Shown here one piece after another: positions 25,369-34,948 of a stretch of 64,000 bases of DNA. The position numbers and the translations under genes were made by a program. The notes below the pieces were generated by a model. It searched no databases. It was given only the letters and a program-made list of their open reading frames with translations, and was not told where the DNA came from. This stretch comes from Myxococcales bacterium (GTDB lineage Bacteria; Myxococcota_A; UBA796; GCA-2862545), in the NCBI GenBank assembly GCA_019634415.1, contig JAHQVJ010000102.1, positions 88,361 through 152,360 on the forward strand. The letters are read 5' to 3'. Numbering within the stretch: the stretch's first letter is position 1; every line of letters starts with the position of its first letter.

Positions 25369-28300
25369 ATGGGCCTGCGGCTGCACGGATGTGAGGTGGA
25401 TCTCGGCACCGGCACGGTGCACAGCGGGGGAGAGGTGTCGGCCCGCCTGTCCACTCGCGAGCGTGCCTTGCTGGCCTACATGGTGGAGCATCCCCTTCGG
25501 CCGATTCCGCGCGAGGAGCTCCTGCGCGAGGTGTGGGGCTACAGCGACCAGGTGGTGAGTCGAGCGGCAGACACCACCATGCGACGTCTCCGAGAGAAGG
25601 TGGAGGCCGTCCCCGATCGTCCGGATCACCTGCTGACGGAGTTCGGTACGGGCTACCGCTTCGTGCCTCCCGGTACACCGGCTCCCGAGGTCGCCGAGGT
25701 GTCGGTGGCCACGCCCGACGGCCCGCTCCTAAGGTTGCGCTCGTGCACGGTGGATCTGGCGCGGCGGCGCATCTCGGCGGGCGACGAGGAGCGGCCGCTC
25801 ACGGCGAACGAGTCGTCGGTGCTGCGGGTGCTCTTGCGTCGACGGGGGGCGGTGGTGGACCGTCAGACTCTGCTGCACGAGATCTGGGGACGCCGCACGA
25901 CCAACAGCCGGGTGCTCGATGCCGCTGTGGCGCGTCTTCGCTCCAAGATCGAGACGGACCCCTCGAGCCCGGACCACCTCGTGACCCAGCGCGGCGAGGG
26001 CTACCGGCTCGTCCTTGCCGAGGACCAGCTTCCAGACGCCTACACGCTGGTGGTGTGTGGCGTGCCCGATGCGCTGCGACTGTGGTCCGAGCTGCCAGAG
26101 CACATGCCAGAGGCCACCCAGCGACTGCAGGAGGCGCTGGGTGCGGCGCTGTCGCAGCACGAGGGCGTGGCGGCGGAGCACGACTCCTCGGGCTTTCGGT
26201 TCCGGTTCGCTGCTGCGAGCCAGGGGCTGACCTACGCGACCTCCCTGCAGGTCTCCCTGCGGGACGCCAGCTGGCCGGGTGCGCTGCTGGAGCACCCCTG
26301 TGGTCGGGTGGATCCGGACCGAGGCCACCGAGGGCTCCGCGTGAGCATGGCAGTGGTGCACGGCTCGGCGAAGCAGGGGCTGGTGCATCGGGCCGACGCA
26401 CTGCTTCGGGCCTGCCCTGCCGGCGTGGTCAGGGTGGACGGTGCCACGTGGGAGCGGGTGCCGGCCGAGGAGCGCGGAGGCTGGATGGCGCAGGCGGCGG
26501 AGGGATGGTGGGACGTCCTCCCACATGCGCTGGCTGCACGCTTGTCGACGACGCCTCGACCCTCCCTTCCCATGGCGCGAACCTCCTTCGTGGGTCGGCG
26601 AGGGGTGCTGCGGGACCTCGATGCGGCGTTGGCTCCGGGCGCGCTCGTGATCCTGCTGGGTCCCTCCGGTGTGGGCAAGACGCGGCTGGCGCTGGAGGCC
26701 TGCCGTCGACCAGGCACCACCTGGTGCGACCTGGTGCCTGCTCGCACGGCGGACGATCTGTTGGAGACGGTGGCGCTGCAGCTGGGGGTGCGGCTGGCGC
26801 CCGGCTCCGATCCGAGCGGCTCCACAGCCACCCTGAGTCGTGCGTGGCAGCAGCGCGGCGGGCCGCTGGTGCTCGACAACGTGGAGCAGATCCCGGAGGT
26901 GGAGTCGGTGCTGGAGCGCCTGTGGTACTCGGCACCCGAGCAGCCCCTCGTCGTCACCACCCAGCGCCGCCCCGAGATCGTCGGGGCCCACGTGATCGAG
27001 GTGGAGCCGCTGTCGGTGGCCGAGGCCAGCGAGCTCTTCCAGCATCGCGCGCGAGAGGTGAACCGCGGCTTCGAGGCGGACGAGGCCGTGCTGGCGCAGC
27101 TCGCGCAGCGGCTGGACGGATCGCCGTTGGCCCTGGAGCTCGCGGCGGCGAGGTGCCGTGTGTTGAGCCCCGCACAGCTGCTCGACTCCCTGGACCGTCC
27201 GTCCCGACCCACGGGGAGGGGGCGTCACGCCACGGTCCAGGACGCGGTGGCGTGGTCCTGGGAGCTGCTGGACGACGAGGGGCGTCGTGGTCTGGTGCAG
27301 CTGGCCAGCTTCGTGGGGCCCTTCGATCTGGAGTCGGCGCTGGCCGTGCTCCATGGTCCAGAGGATCCGCTGTGGGTGCTGCAGTCGTTGCGCGACCACA
27401 GCTTGCTCCAGAGCGCGTCCGAGGGGTCCGACGACGTCCAGCTGCGCCTGACGCGAGCGGTGCGCGCGTGGTGCACGGAGCAGCGAGGCGCGTTGGACCC
27501 GACGGAGGAAGCCCGCCGACGCCACGCGGTGTGGTTCGCTGCCCTGCCCGAGCAGGGGCGCCGGTTCTACACCCCTATGGCACGTCGACGGCTCCGGCGT
27601 GCCCGAGCGGACCTGCGCGAGGCCATGGCCTGGGCCATCGGTGCAGCGGAGCCGGAGCTGGCGGGCTGGGCGGCCTTGGGTCTGCTAGACATCGCGCTGT
27701 TCTGGGGGCCCCACGAGCCGGCGGATGCCGCGGTAGAGCCGGTGCTGGCCCTCGAGGGGCTGGATGCGTCGCTGCGAGGGCAGCTGTGGGCGAGGCGTGC
27801 GGCCGTGCGCCGGATCATTGGTCGACGCCAGGCGTCGGAGGGAGATCTGGACGCCGCGCTTCAGCTGGGGACGGCCCACGACGACGCCACCATCGAGCTG
27901 AGCGTCTCCGCCGTGCGGTTCCGCTGGTGCATGAACGAGCACCGGAACGACGAGGCGGTGACCTGGGCACGCCGCGCGGAGGCGGCCGCGGAGCGCCTGG
28001 GCGACTCGCTGCAGGTGGTGGGCTACCGAGCGAGGGCGAGTGCTGCGGCTCGCTCCCCAGACACACCGCAGGCCATGATGGCCGCCATCGCGGCGGCGCG
28101 CGAGGCAGGTGACGTCTCGGGGGCGTGTCACAACCACCTGTTCCTCGCCGAGTATCTGCGGAAGGTGGGGCAGCACCTCGAGGCGGCTCCTCATCTGCAG
28201 GCCGCTCAGTCGCTGGCGCGGACGGCCCACGACGCCGTGGCCTGGGCACGCTCGCAGCACGGTCTGGCGCTGTGTCTCGAGGTCACGGATCCGCCGCGCG

Positions 28301-28863
28301 CCTACCTGCACTGGGCCGAGGCGGAGCAGGCCTGGGATCGCATCGACAGCGAGCACGCGTCCGCCAACGCGGCCGTGGGGGCGTGTCACACGGCCCCCGA
28401 TGCGGAGCGGGCGTCGCGGCATGGCCAGCGGGCGCTGGGGGTGGGGCTGTCACGGGGCGACGAGGGGCTGATCGCGCGGGCGCACTTCGCGCTGGGCGAT
28501 GCGCTCGACGATCGAGCGCAGGCGCTCGCGCACCTCACCTCGGCGCGTACGCTGGTGGAGCGGAATCCGCCGATCCTGAGTCTGGGGATCGTGGTCTACG
28601 TGGCGCTGGCGCGGTGGCACCTGATGGCCGGCGAGACGGATCAGGCGGCCGACGTGGTGGCGCTGGCGCGGGCTGCCACCGTCGATCTCCCGCTGGTGGG
28701 GCTGGAGCTGCACATCGCGGAGGCCTTGGTGGCGGTGGCCCAGGGCGAAGCGGTGGACACAGCCCCGCTCGACCAGGAGCTGCGTCGCCTGCAGGTCCAT
28801 GCGCTGCATCGCGCGGGGCGGGCGTGGACACAGCTGCGTGGCATGCTCCCGGAGGGCGACTAG
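25369..28863 (+). CDS. Double winged-helix, pseudocyclase, STAND-TPR regulator
   Basis: This encodes 1164 residues. Two OmpR/PhoB-type winged helices sit in tandem: residues 5-100 (REELLREVWGYSDQVVSRAADTTMRRLREKVE, ending GTGYRF) and 112-222 (DRQTLLHEIWGRRTTN, ending GEGYRL). Residues 225-370 follow the order of a class III cyclase domain (TLVVCGVPDALRLWSELPE, HDSSGFRFRFAAASQGL, HRGLRVSMAVVHG), but the metal-binding Asp and the substrate residues are lost, so it is presumably a sensor or structural remnant. A STAND ATPase follows with Walker A GPSGVGKT near residue 430 and LVLDNVEQ as Walker B. The last 400 residues are TPR-like helices. It is a likely transcription regulator that assembles on a signal. 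ATG 25369 has GGGGGGAA upstream. Confidence 0.85.
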   Translation: MGLRLHGCEVDLGTGTVHSGGEVSARLSTRERALLAYMVEHPLRPIPREELLREVWGYSDQVVSRAADTTMRRLREKVEAVPDRPDHLLTEFGTGYRFVPPGTPAPEVAEVSVATPDGPLLRLRSCTVDLARRRISAGDEERPLTANESSVLRVLLRRRGAVVDRQTLLHEIWGRRTTNSRVLDAAVARLRSKIETDPSSPDHLVTQRGEGYRLVLAEDQLPDAYTLVVCGVPDALRLWSELPEHMPEATQRLQEALGAALSQHEGVAAEHDSSGFRFRFAAASQGLTYATSLQVSLRDASWPGALLEHPCGRVDPDRGHRGLRVSMAVVHGSAKQGLVHRADALLRACPAGVVRVDGATWERVPAEERGGWMAQAAEGWWDVLPHALAARLSTTPRPSLPMARTSFVGRRGVLRDLDAALAPGALVILLGPSGVGKTRLALEACRRPGTTWCDLVPARTADDLLETVALQLGVRLAPGSDPSGSTATLSRAWQQRGGPLVLDNVEQIPEVESVLERLWYSAPEQPLVVTTQRRPEIVGAHVIEVEPLSVAEASELFQHRAREVNRGFEADEAVLAQLAQRLDGSPLALELAAARCRVLSPAQLLDSLDRPSRPTGRGRHATVQDAVAWSWELLDDEGRRGLVQLASFVGPFDLESALAVLHGPEDPLWVLQSLRDHSLLQSASEGSDDVQLRLTRAVRAWCTEQRGALDPTEEARRRHAVWFAALPEQGRRFYTPMARRRLRRARADLREAMAWAIGAAEPELAGWAALGLLDIALFWGPHEPADAAVEPVLALEGLDASLRGQLWARRAAVRRIIGRRQASEGDLDAALQLGTAHDDATIELSVSAVRFRWCMNEHRNDEAVTWARRAEAAAERLGDSLQVVGYRARASAAARSPDTPQAMMAAIAAAREAGDVSGACHNHLFLAEYLRKVGQHLEAAPHLQAAQSLARTAHDAVAWARSQHGLALCLEVTDPPRAYLHWAEAEQAWDRIDSEHASANAAVGACHTAPDAERASRHGQRALGVGLSRGDEGLIARAHFALGDALDDRAQALAHLTSARTLVERNPPILSLGIVVYVALARWHLMAGETDQAADVVALARAATVDLPLVGLELHIAEALVAVAQGEAVDTAPLDQELRRLQVHALHRAGRAWTQLRGMLPEGD

Positions 28864-29493
28864 CAACCCGTCCTGGGCGTGGCTGCCGCCGAGCTGGGCG
28901 CGCTGCGCCGTGGTCAGGGCATCGAGGGCCATCGCCGTGGCGGCGCCGTCTCCCCGCACAAGGTGCACGAGCGCGCGGGCGATGGCGCCAGTGGCCCGGT
29001 GCCGGTGGGTGGCGGCGAACGACACCAGCGCCCGGTCGTCGCCGGCACCGGCCAGCGCGAGCAGGTGGTGCAGGACCACGAAGGGCCGATCGGTGCGGGT
29101 GGCCAGGCAGCGACGGGCGTGGCGGCGCACGTCGGACCAGTCCAGGGGCAGCGTGGGATCGGCCAGCGCGAGGCGCCACAGGGCGGAGGGCCCGTCGGTG
29201 TCTGCGGTTCCGGCCCGCACGGCGGGGGCGATGTGGCGCAGGTAGCGGCGATGGGCCTGCTGCGTGAGCCCGAGGGCGACCTCGAACACGAGCATGTGCC
29301 ACTGCAGGTGCACCCACTCGGAGCCGCTGCCCGTGCGACCCTGAAGGAACGCGGCCAAGCGTCGGTGGCCTAGCTGGATGCGCCCGGCGTCCAGATCGCG
29401 ATGGGCACGGACGTGGGCCTCACCCATGTCGCCGGAGCAGAACAGATCAGCGCCGCGGACGTCGGTGGCGCGAGGGTCGATGGAGCGTTGCAT
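28450..29493 (-). CDS. TTC38-like protein, 3' end antisense to STAND gene
   Basis: Reading from ATG 29493 gives MQRSIDPRATDVRGADLF, then GEAHVRAHRDLDAG, GSGSEWVHLQWHMLVFEVAL and VLHHLLALAGAGDD, ending near LGGSHAQDGLLVALRE. This is the pattern of bacterial tetratricopeptide proteins related to TTC38, which normally finish a few residues after that point. Here no stop occurs there. The frame continues 414 bp antisense to the end of the STAND gene, with His/Gln/Arg-rich residues typical of a non-coding reading. The conserved part is about 28870-29493, so the C-terminus was probably lost or extended by the convergent junction. It lies 55 bp downstream of the BTAD regulator gene, likely in its operon. 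Function is unknown. Confidence 0.6.
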   Translation of the reverse strand: MQRSIDPRATDVRGADLFCSGDMGEAHVRAHRDLDAGRIQLGHRRLAAFLQGRTGSGSEWVHLQWHMLVFEVALGLTQQAHRRYLRHIAPAVRAGTADTDGPSALWRLALADPTLPLDWSDVRRHARRCLATRTDRPFVVLHHLLALAGAGDDRALVSFAATHRHRATGAIARALVHLVRGDGAATAMALDALTTAQRAQLGGSHAQDGLLVALREHATQLCPRPPRAMQRMDLQATQLLVERGCVHRFALGHRHQGLRDVQLQPHQREIDGGSPRQRHHVGRLIRLAGHQVPPRQRHVDHDPQTQDRRIPLHQRTRRGEVRERLRSIVERIAQREVRPRDQPLVAP

Positions 29494-29548
29494 GCCCACC
29501 ACGTCCTGCGCGTGCGTGTGAGCGTGCGTGTGAGGCGTCGTGGGAAGT

Positions 29549-32419
29549 TCAGGGGCTGTGTGCCGCCAGCCGTCGCGCTTCCTCCGTGGCCCGTGCGAGC
29601 AGGCCACTGGGGGGCTCTGCCTCGAGCAGGACGCTCGCGATCAGCTGCCAGCTCGCGCTGTCCACCGCCGTGGCATGGTCGAGGCAGATCTGCGCCCAGC
29701 GCCGGGTCTCGTCCCCCAGTCCCGTCGAGCGGGCCCACAGCGCAGCCCGACCGGTGAGCTGTGCGAGACGATGGCCGTGGGTGGGCTCGAGGGAGGTGAG
29801 CGCTCGATCGAGGGCGTCGGTGTCTGAATCTTCGTGCAACAACACCAGCTGGTGTACGGCCCTGGCGTAGGGCGCGTCGCTGCCTCCCCGAGCCTTCTGT
29901 CCAATCCGCTTCAGCTCCTCGCCCAGCGTCGCCGCGCGTCGCGCCAGCCCGAGCTGCACGCACAGGAGCGTGGACTGCTCCAGCGCCTCGAACTCGATCA
30001 GGGGGGCCTCTCCGCCTGCAGCGAGGGTCCTTGCACGCTGAAAGCAGACCTCCGCCTGGTCGAGGAAGCCTCGGTGGCGATGCAGCCAGCCGAGGGCCAG
30101 CGGCAACGCGGGAGGAGGGGACTCGAGGCTCCGCGCCTGGGCCTGGGCATGTAGCAGCCAGGCCTCGGCCTGACCGAGGTCGCGCTCCATCATGAGGCAG
30201 GTGCGGGCCGCCTGGGCTTGCGCCTCGATCTGGCCCGCTCCCTCGGCGTCTCGGCTCACGAACTCGGCGCGCATGGCCTTCCGGTGGGCCTCGCTGAAGT
30301 CGCCGTGCTCCCAGTGCAAGTGAGCCGCCAGGTGAAAGCCGAGCCGTGCGTGCTCGGCGCTCCCTTGATCCAGGGCGTGCTGGGCGAGACGCACCACCGT
30401 GGCCGCGTCTTGCTCCGGTGCCTCGGAGCGTCGGGCCGCCAGCGTGAGCTCCCACAGCTCCAGCGCCCGCTCCGTGGTGGCGGGCTCCGGGAGCTGACCG
30501 GCATGATGCCGCCCGCGACGGGCCAGCGCTGCGGCCTCTGCCGTGGCGTGCACACCGATGCAGCGCCAGCCTGCACGCACGCACGCCTCGCTGGCGGTGG
30601 ACGCGTCTCCGGCGGCGGCGGCGTGGCGCACGAGCTCGTCCACCACCGACGGGTTCGTGGCTTCCTCCTCACAGAGCACGCGCGCGGCCGTCGCGTGCAT
30701 CAGCGTGCGACGCGGGCCGGACAGATCCGCGAGCACCACCGTGCGGAACAGGCCGTGGCGAAAGGGATCGCCATCGGAGTCCGTGGTCGCCACGCCGCGG
30801 CGCTCCAGCTCCTCGAAGGCCATCAGCAAGCCATCGTCCGTCAGATCGATCAGTCGCTGCAGGCGCTGCAGGGAGAAGCCGGCGCCGAGCACGCTGGCCC
30901 AGCGCAGCACGGCCTGAGCATCGCCCGACAGCACCGAGAGCCGATCGCGCACCAGCTCCGACAGCGTGCTGGGAAGGGGCTCGTCGGCGGGCGAGCGGGC
31001 GAGCTCCAGGGCGAACAGCGGGTTGCCGCCGGCGCTCCGCACCACCTGTTCGTCCCGGGTGGGGGCGATGGGCTGCACCAGCTCGGTGATCTCCGCGTCG
31101 GTCAGCACCGACAGCGCGTGTTGCGACAGGTCACCGCGTCGGCGCAGCCCCCGCAGGGTGCGCAGCATCGCCGTGTTGTCTTCGAGGGCTCCGCTCCGCG
31201 CGGCCAGGAGCACGGCCACGTCGGGGGCGTCGTGCACGACGGCCATCAGCAGCTCCGCGGAGGCGGCATCGCACCACTGGACGTCGTCGAGAACCACCAG
31301 CAGCCCATCGGTGCGGGCCAGCTCGGAAAGCCCGGCGCACACGCCGTCGAGGATCTGCTGGCGACTCTGTGCGCGCCCGGCGTCGGTCAGCAACGAGCGC
31401 AGCGCGTCGTGGGCAGCCAGGGCATCGGCCCACACCGCCCAGGGCCTGGCGTCGGATTCGCGAGCCTCGCCGCGAAGGAGGGGGCGGGTCGAGTCCGCCA
31501 GCACCTGACGCATCAGGCGCGTCTTGCCGATGCCGGCCTCCCCCGTGATCAGGTGTACCCGTGGCCCCGTCGCGGGTGCGGTGTCCAGCCATCCCTGCAG
31601 GGCCTCCACGTCTGCGGCACGTCCCACGAAGTCCTGCTGCTCGGGGGCGGTGGGAGCGCGCGGTGCCGCTGGGGCCGGGCTGGGCGCGGGGGCCCGCGTC
31701 GAGGGCTGGGGTGTGCGCAGGGCGGCCCGCAGCACACCGGTCGGCTGACGGCCCACCTCCCGCATGGCGCGCAGCCCGGCCTGGACCTGCAGCTCCGCTT
31801 CCTTCATGCGCCGCAGCGCCACCAGGGTCTGCACCAAGGTCGCGCGCGCCTCCTCGTCGAGGGGATCCGTCTCGGCCAGCTCGCGAACGTAGGGCTCTCG
31901 GCGTGCCGGATCGGCTGCGTGGCGCTGCTGCAGCTCGGTCAACACGGCACGTCGCAGCTGGACCACGGACTCGCGCTCGGCCAGCAGCCAGCTCTGGAAG
32001 CCGTCGAAGTCGTCGAGGTCGAGGCCCTCCAGCAGCTCGGATCCCAGCTGGGCCGCCGCCGCCTCCAGCGCCTCGGCGTCGAGGGCGGCAGGTCCCTCCT
32101 CGAGCTGGGCCCGTACCTCCATCACGTCCACGCGCAGCGCAGACGCGTCGAACCGCACCGACGAGCGGCTGGCCACCACCCGCTGGTGATCGGTATCGTC
32201 CACCACCTTGCGCAGCCGAGACAGCACCCACCGCAGGGCAGCCCGGGGGTCGTCGGCCACGTCCCACAGCAGCTCGCAGAGGCGGTCCCGCCGGTGCTCC
32301 CTGCCGGTGAGCACCAGGTAGGCGAGGATGGCTCTGGTCTTCTTGGAACGAGGCAGGGCCACCACGGAGCCGTCGCGCACGACGCGCATCTCCCCCAGCA
32401 GACGAAGCTCGAGTGTCAT
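29549..32419 (-). CDS. BTAD/SARP-type STAND transcriptional regulator
   Basis: This encodes 956 residues. Residues 1-95 are a short winged helix (RSKKTRAILAYLVLTGREHRRDRLCELLW, RAALRWVLSRLRKVVDD) and 100-245 a bacterial transcriptional activator domain of TPR-like helices (FQSWLLAERESVVQLRRAVL). After a Pro/Ala linker comes a STAND/AAA ATPase with Walker A GEAGIGKT near residue 292 and LLVVLDDVQWCD as Walker B. The last 400 residues are helical repeats rich in Ala and Leu. This is the AfsR/SARP layout of activators found in actinobacteria and many myxobacteria. ATG 32419 is divergent from the acyl-CoA dehydrogenase gene with 63 bp between, so it may control that gene. Confidence 0.85.
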   Translation of the reverse strand: MTLELRLLGEMRVVRDGSVVALPRSKKTRAILAYLVLTGREHRRDRLCELLWDVADDPRAALRWVLSRLRKVVDDTDHQRVVASRSSVRFDASALRVDVMEVRAQLEEGPAALDAEALEAAAAQLGSELLEGLDLDDFDGFQSWLLAERESVVQLRRAVLTELQQRHAADPARREPYVRELAETDPLDEEARATLVQTLVALRRMKEAELQVQAGLRAMREVGRQPTGVLRAALRTPQPSTRAPAPSPAPAAPRAPTAPEQQDFVGRAADVEALQGWLDTAPATGPRVHLITGEAGIGKTRLMRQVLADSTRPLLRGEARESDARPWAVWADALAAHDALRSLLTDAGRAQSRQQILDGVCAGLSELARTDGLLVVLDDVQWCDAASAELLMAVVHDAPDVAVLLAARSGALEDNTAMLRTLRGLRRRGDLSQHALSVLTDAEITELVQPIAPTRDEQVVRSAGGNPLFALELARSPADEPLPSTLSELVRDRLSVLSGDAQAVLRWASVLGAGFSLQRLQRLIDLTDDGLLMAFEELERRGVATTDSDGDPFRHGLFRTVVLADLSGPRRTLMHATAARVLCEEEATNPSVVDELVRHAAAAGDASTASEACVRAGWRCIGVHATAEAAALARRGRHHAGQLPEPATTERALELWELTLAARRSEAPEQDAATVVRLAQHALDQGSAEHARLGFHLAAHLHWEHGDFSEAHRKAMRAEFVSRDAEGAGQIEAQAQAARTCLMMERDLGQAEAWLLHAQAQARSLESPPPALPLALGWLHRHRGFLDQAEVCFQRARTLAAGGEAPLIEFEALEQSTLLCVQLGLARRAATLGEELKRIGQKARGGSDAPYARAVHQLVLLHEDSDTDALDRALTSLEPTHGHRLAQLTGRAALWARSTGLGDETRRWAQICLDHATAVDSASWQLIASVLLEAEPPSGLLARATEEARRLAAHSP

Positions 32420-32482
32420 GGCGGGAGTGTAGGCGGAAACGGGAGCGCGTGCGTGTCGTGTGGCGCTGTTAGAAAGGGCACC

Positions 32483-34159
32483 ATGTCTTTCTTTCAAGAT
32501 CCTCCGAAGCTCGGCAACCAGTACCATGACGACCGCGTCATCCAGTCGGTGGTGCGTCGCCACGTTCCGGCGGATGGCCTCGCCACGGTGGAGGAGGAGC
32601 TGGCGAGTATGGGAGCGCTCGCCGGCGACGAGCTGTACCGCGCCCAGCTCGCCGACCGACAGAACGAGCCCCTGCTGGTGCAGTGGGATCCGTGGGGGAA
32701 CCGGGTGGACCGGATCGAGCTCACCGCGGTGTGGAAGCGGGCGGCACAGCTCGCTGCCGAGCGGGGCGTGGTGGCCACGGCCTACGAGGGCCGGCTCGGC
32801 GAGGCGTCGCGGATCCATCAGTTCGCGCTGGCCTATCTGTTCGACCCGTCCACCGACACGTACACCTGTCCCCTGGCGATGACGGACGGCGCGGCGCGGA
32901 CCTTGCTCGAGCACGACGACCGCGTACTGGCCGAGCGTGCCGTGCCCCATCTCACGCACCGCGACCCCGCGCAGGCGTGGACCTCGGGCCAGTGGATGAC
33001 GGAGCGCACGGGCGGCTCGGACGTGGGCCTCACCGAGACCCGGGCGGAGCCGATGGAGTCAGGCGCCTACGGGGTGTCTGGCGCCCATCGGCTGTACGGC
33101 ACGAAGTGGTTCACCTCCGCCGCCACGAGCCAGATGGCGCTGACCCTGGCGCGACCCGTGGGGGAGCCCCCCGGTGGGCGAGGGCTCACGCTGTTCTACC
33201 TGGAGACGGTCCGCGACGACGGGTCGGCCAACGGGATCGCCGTCAATCGGCTGAAGGACAAGCTCGGGACCAGGAAGCTGCCGACCGCCGAGCTCACCTT
33301 GCACGGTGCCGTCGCCGTGCCGGTGGCTGGGCTGGGGCACGGGATCCGGAACATCACCCCCATGCTCAACGTCACCCGCACCTGGAACGCCGTGTCTTCG
33401 GTGGCCATCCTGCGACGCGGCGTGGCGCTGGCCGCCGATTATGCGGTGCGTCGCCACCAGTTCGGCACGGCCCTGCACGACAAGCCGCTGCACGCCGACA
33501 CCCTGGCGGGCGTGCAGGCGGAGCTCGAGGGAGCCACGCTCATGGCCTTCCGGGTGGTGGCGCTGCTCGGGCGGCACGAGGCGGGCACTGCGACCGACCA
33601 GGATCGGCAGCTGCTCCGGGTGCTCACGCCCATCGCCAAGCTGCTCACGGCCAAGCAGGCCGTGGCGGGGCTGTCGGAGATCCTCGAGTGCTTCGGGGGG
33701 GCCGGCTACGTCGAGGACACGGGCCTGCCGCGCCTGCTGCGGGATGCGCAGGTGCTGCCGATCTGGGAGGGCACCACCAACGTGCTGTCCCTCGACATGC
33801 TGCGCGCCCTGGGGCGGCAGCTCGATCTGGGGCCCATCGAGCGAGAGCTGCAGCGGCTGCAGGCCCCACAGGCCGCGGTTCGCGCCTTCGAGGCGGCGCG
33901 TGCCTGGCTCGTGGACGTGGCTGGGCGCGACCGGGGGGCCATGGAGGCGGGTGCCCGTCGCCTCGCACTGACGCTGGGGCGCAGCCTGCAGCTCGCGCTG
34001 CTGGCGGACCATGCTCGCTGGTGCGAGGCGAGGCTGTCGGATCCGCGACCCGGCGTGGCGGCGGCCCGCTTCAGTGCGGCTGGGGTGTCCTGCTTGGCTT
34101 CGGTGCCCGCGTGGGACGAGGCGCGTGCCACGTGGATCCCAGGGAGCGCGGCGGACTGA
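32483..34159 (+). CDS. AidB-like acyl-CoA dehydrogenase
   Basis: This encodes 558 residues. The layout fits the acyl-CoA dehydrogenase family with an AidB-type N-terminal extension: LTHRDPAQAWTSGQWMTERTGGSDVG is the FAD-binding middle domain motif, GTKWFTSAATSQMALTLARP the following strand, and LPIWEGTTNVLSLDMLRAL carries the usual catalytic Glu region. It is expected to be a cytoplasmic FAD enzyme; the substrate (fatty acyl-CoA or, as in AidB, unknown) cannot be told. The start is ATG 32483, 63 bp from the divergent BTAD regulator. The last 89 bp overlap tail to tail with the acyltransferase gene on the other strand. Confidence 0.85.
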   Translation: MSFFQDPPKLGNQYHDDRVIQSVVRRHVPADGLATVEEELASMGALAGDELYRAQLADRQNEPLLVQWDPWGNRVDRIELTAVWKRAAQLAAERGVVATAYEGRLGEASRIHQFALAYLFDPSTDTYTCPLAMTDGAARTLLEHDDRVLAERAVPHLTHRDPAQAWTSGQWMTERTGGSDVGLTETRAEPMESGAYGVSGAHRLYGTKWFTSAATSQMALTLARPVGEPPGGRGLTLFYLETVRDDGSANGIAVNRLKDKLGTRKLPTAELTLHGAVAVPVAGLGHGIRNITPMLNVTRTWNAVSSVAILRRGVALAADYAVRRHQFGTALHDKPLHADTLAGVQAELEGATLMAFRVVALLGRHEAGTATDQDRQLLRVLTPIAKLLTAKQAVAGLSEILECFGGAGYVEDTGLPRLLRDAQVLPIWEGTTNVLSLDMLRALGRQLDLGPIERELQRLQAPQAAVRAFEAARAWLVDVAGRDRGAMEAGARRLALTLGRSLQLALLADHARWCEARLSDPRPGVAAARFSAAGVSCLASVPAWDEARATWIPGSAAD

Positions 34160-34907
34160 GGCTGTAGACGGCCTGTCGCAGGTGGCTCACCAGCTGCTCG
34201 TCCGACCGAGACGCCAGGTCGTCGGACCAGGGGATGGGCAGACCGATGCGCACGCTGACTGGCTGGCCGCGTCGAGCCTTCATCTCGCGCATCAGCACCG
34301 CGGCCCGAAGGGTAGGGCTGAACTGGCTGACGGCCTGGAAGAGCGGGGAGTTGGAGCCCTGCGTGTGCATCGGCACCACCGTGGCCTCCGACGATCGGAG
34401 GATCTTCGCCACGGTGGGATGCCACTCGAGGTCGGTGATCGGGCCGCTGAGCCCCTTGGCCGTGGAGATCCCGCCTGCCGGGAACAGCAGCAGCGTGCCG
34501 CCCTGACGCAGCTCCAGCAGCGCCGCCTTCACCGACGTGCGGTTGACGCGCCGGGCCTGCTCGTCGTCGGCCATGTCCACGGGAAGCATGTAGGGCTGCA
34601 GGCGAGGCTCGCGACACAGCCCCTGGTGCAGCAGGATCTTGAAGGGACCACGGCACTGCGCCGCCAGATGACACAGCGCGAGCCCGTCCACCACCCCGAA
34701 GGGATGGTTGGCGATGAGCAGGACGGGCCCTTCGGCGGGGATGCGCTCGAGCGCGGCCTTGCTCACGTCCACGCCGATGTGCATCTCGTCGAGGATGCGA
34801 CCGAAGAAGCCCAGCGGATCGCCTGTGCTCAAGGCGGCGTCGTAGCGGCGACCCAGCCACCGGCGACCCGTCATTCGCTCGACGACGCGAATGAACCGAC
34901 GCCGCAT
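34071..34907 (-). CDS. Lysophospholipid acyltransferase (PlsC-like)
   Basis: This encodes 278 residues. The motif IANHPFGVVDGL is the NHP-type catalytic site of the PlsC/LPLAT superfamily, followed by LLLFPAGGIS (the FPxG substrate site) and a later VVPMHTQGSNS. No extended signal peptide is present; like its family it is probably a membrane-associated enzyme that acylates a lysophospholipid or a related alcohol. The gene starts 41 bp after trpA and could be read from the trp transcript. Its final 89 bp overlap the dehydrogenase gene on the opposite strand. The C-terminal 20 residues (RPTRAPKPSRTPQPH) look like an unstructured tail created by that overlap. Confidence 0.82.
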   Translation of the reverse strand: MRRRFIRVVERMTGRRWLGRRYDAALSTGDPLGFFGRILDEMHIGVDVSKAALERIPAEGPVLLIANHPFGVVDGLALCHLAAQCRGPFKILLHQGLCREPRLQPYMLPVDMADDEQARRVNRTSVKAALLELRQGGTLLLFPAGGISTAKGLSGPITDLEWHPTVAKILRSSEATVVPMHTQGSNSPLFQAVSQFSPTLRAAVLMREMKARRGQPVSVRIGLPIPWSDDLASRSDEQLVSHLRQAVYSLSPPRSLGSTWHAPRPTRAPKPSRTPQPH

Positions 34908-34948
34908 GGGCGTGTGCTCGCGGGTGGCGTAGGTGGGCCAGGCTTCGC

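Noticed and set aside
29500..29548. His-rich PHTHAHTHAQ segment as the start of the TTC38-like protein
   Set aside because: It comes from a short gcgtgtga-type repeat just after the upstream stop codon; the conserved part begins after ATG 29493.
30218..32482. Upstream extension of the acyl-CoA dehydrogenase frame
   Set aside because: It is antisense to the BTAD regulator and shows no dehydrogenase similarity before ATG 32483.
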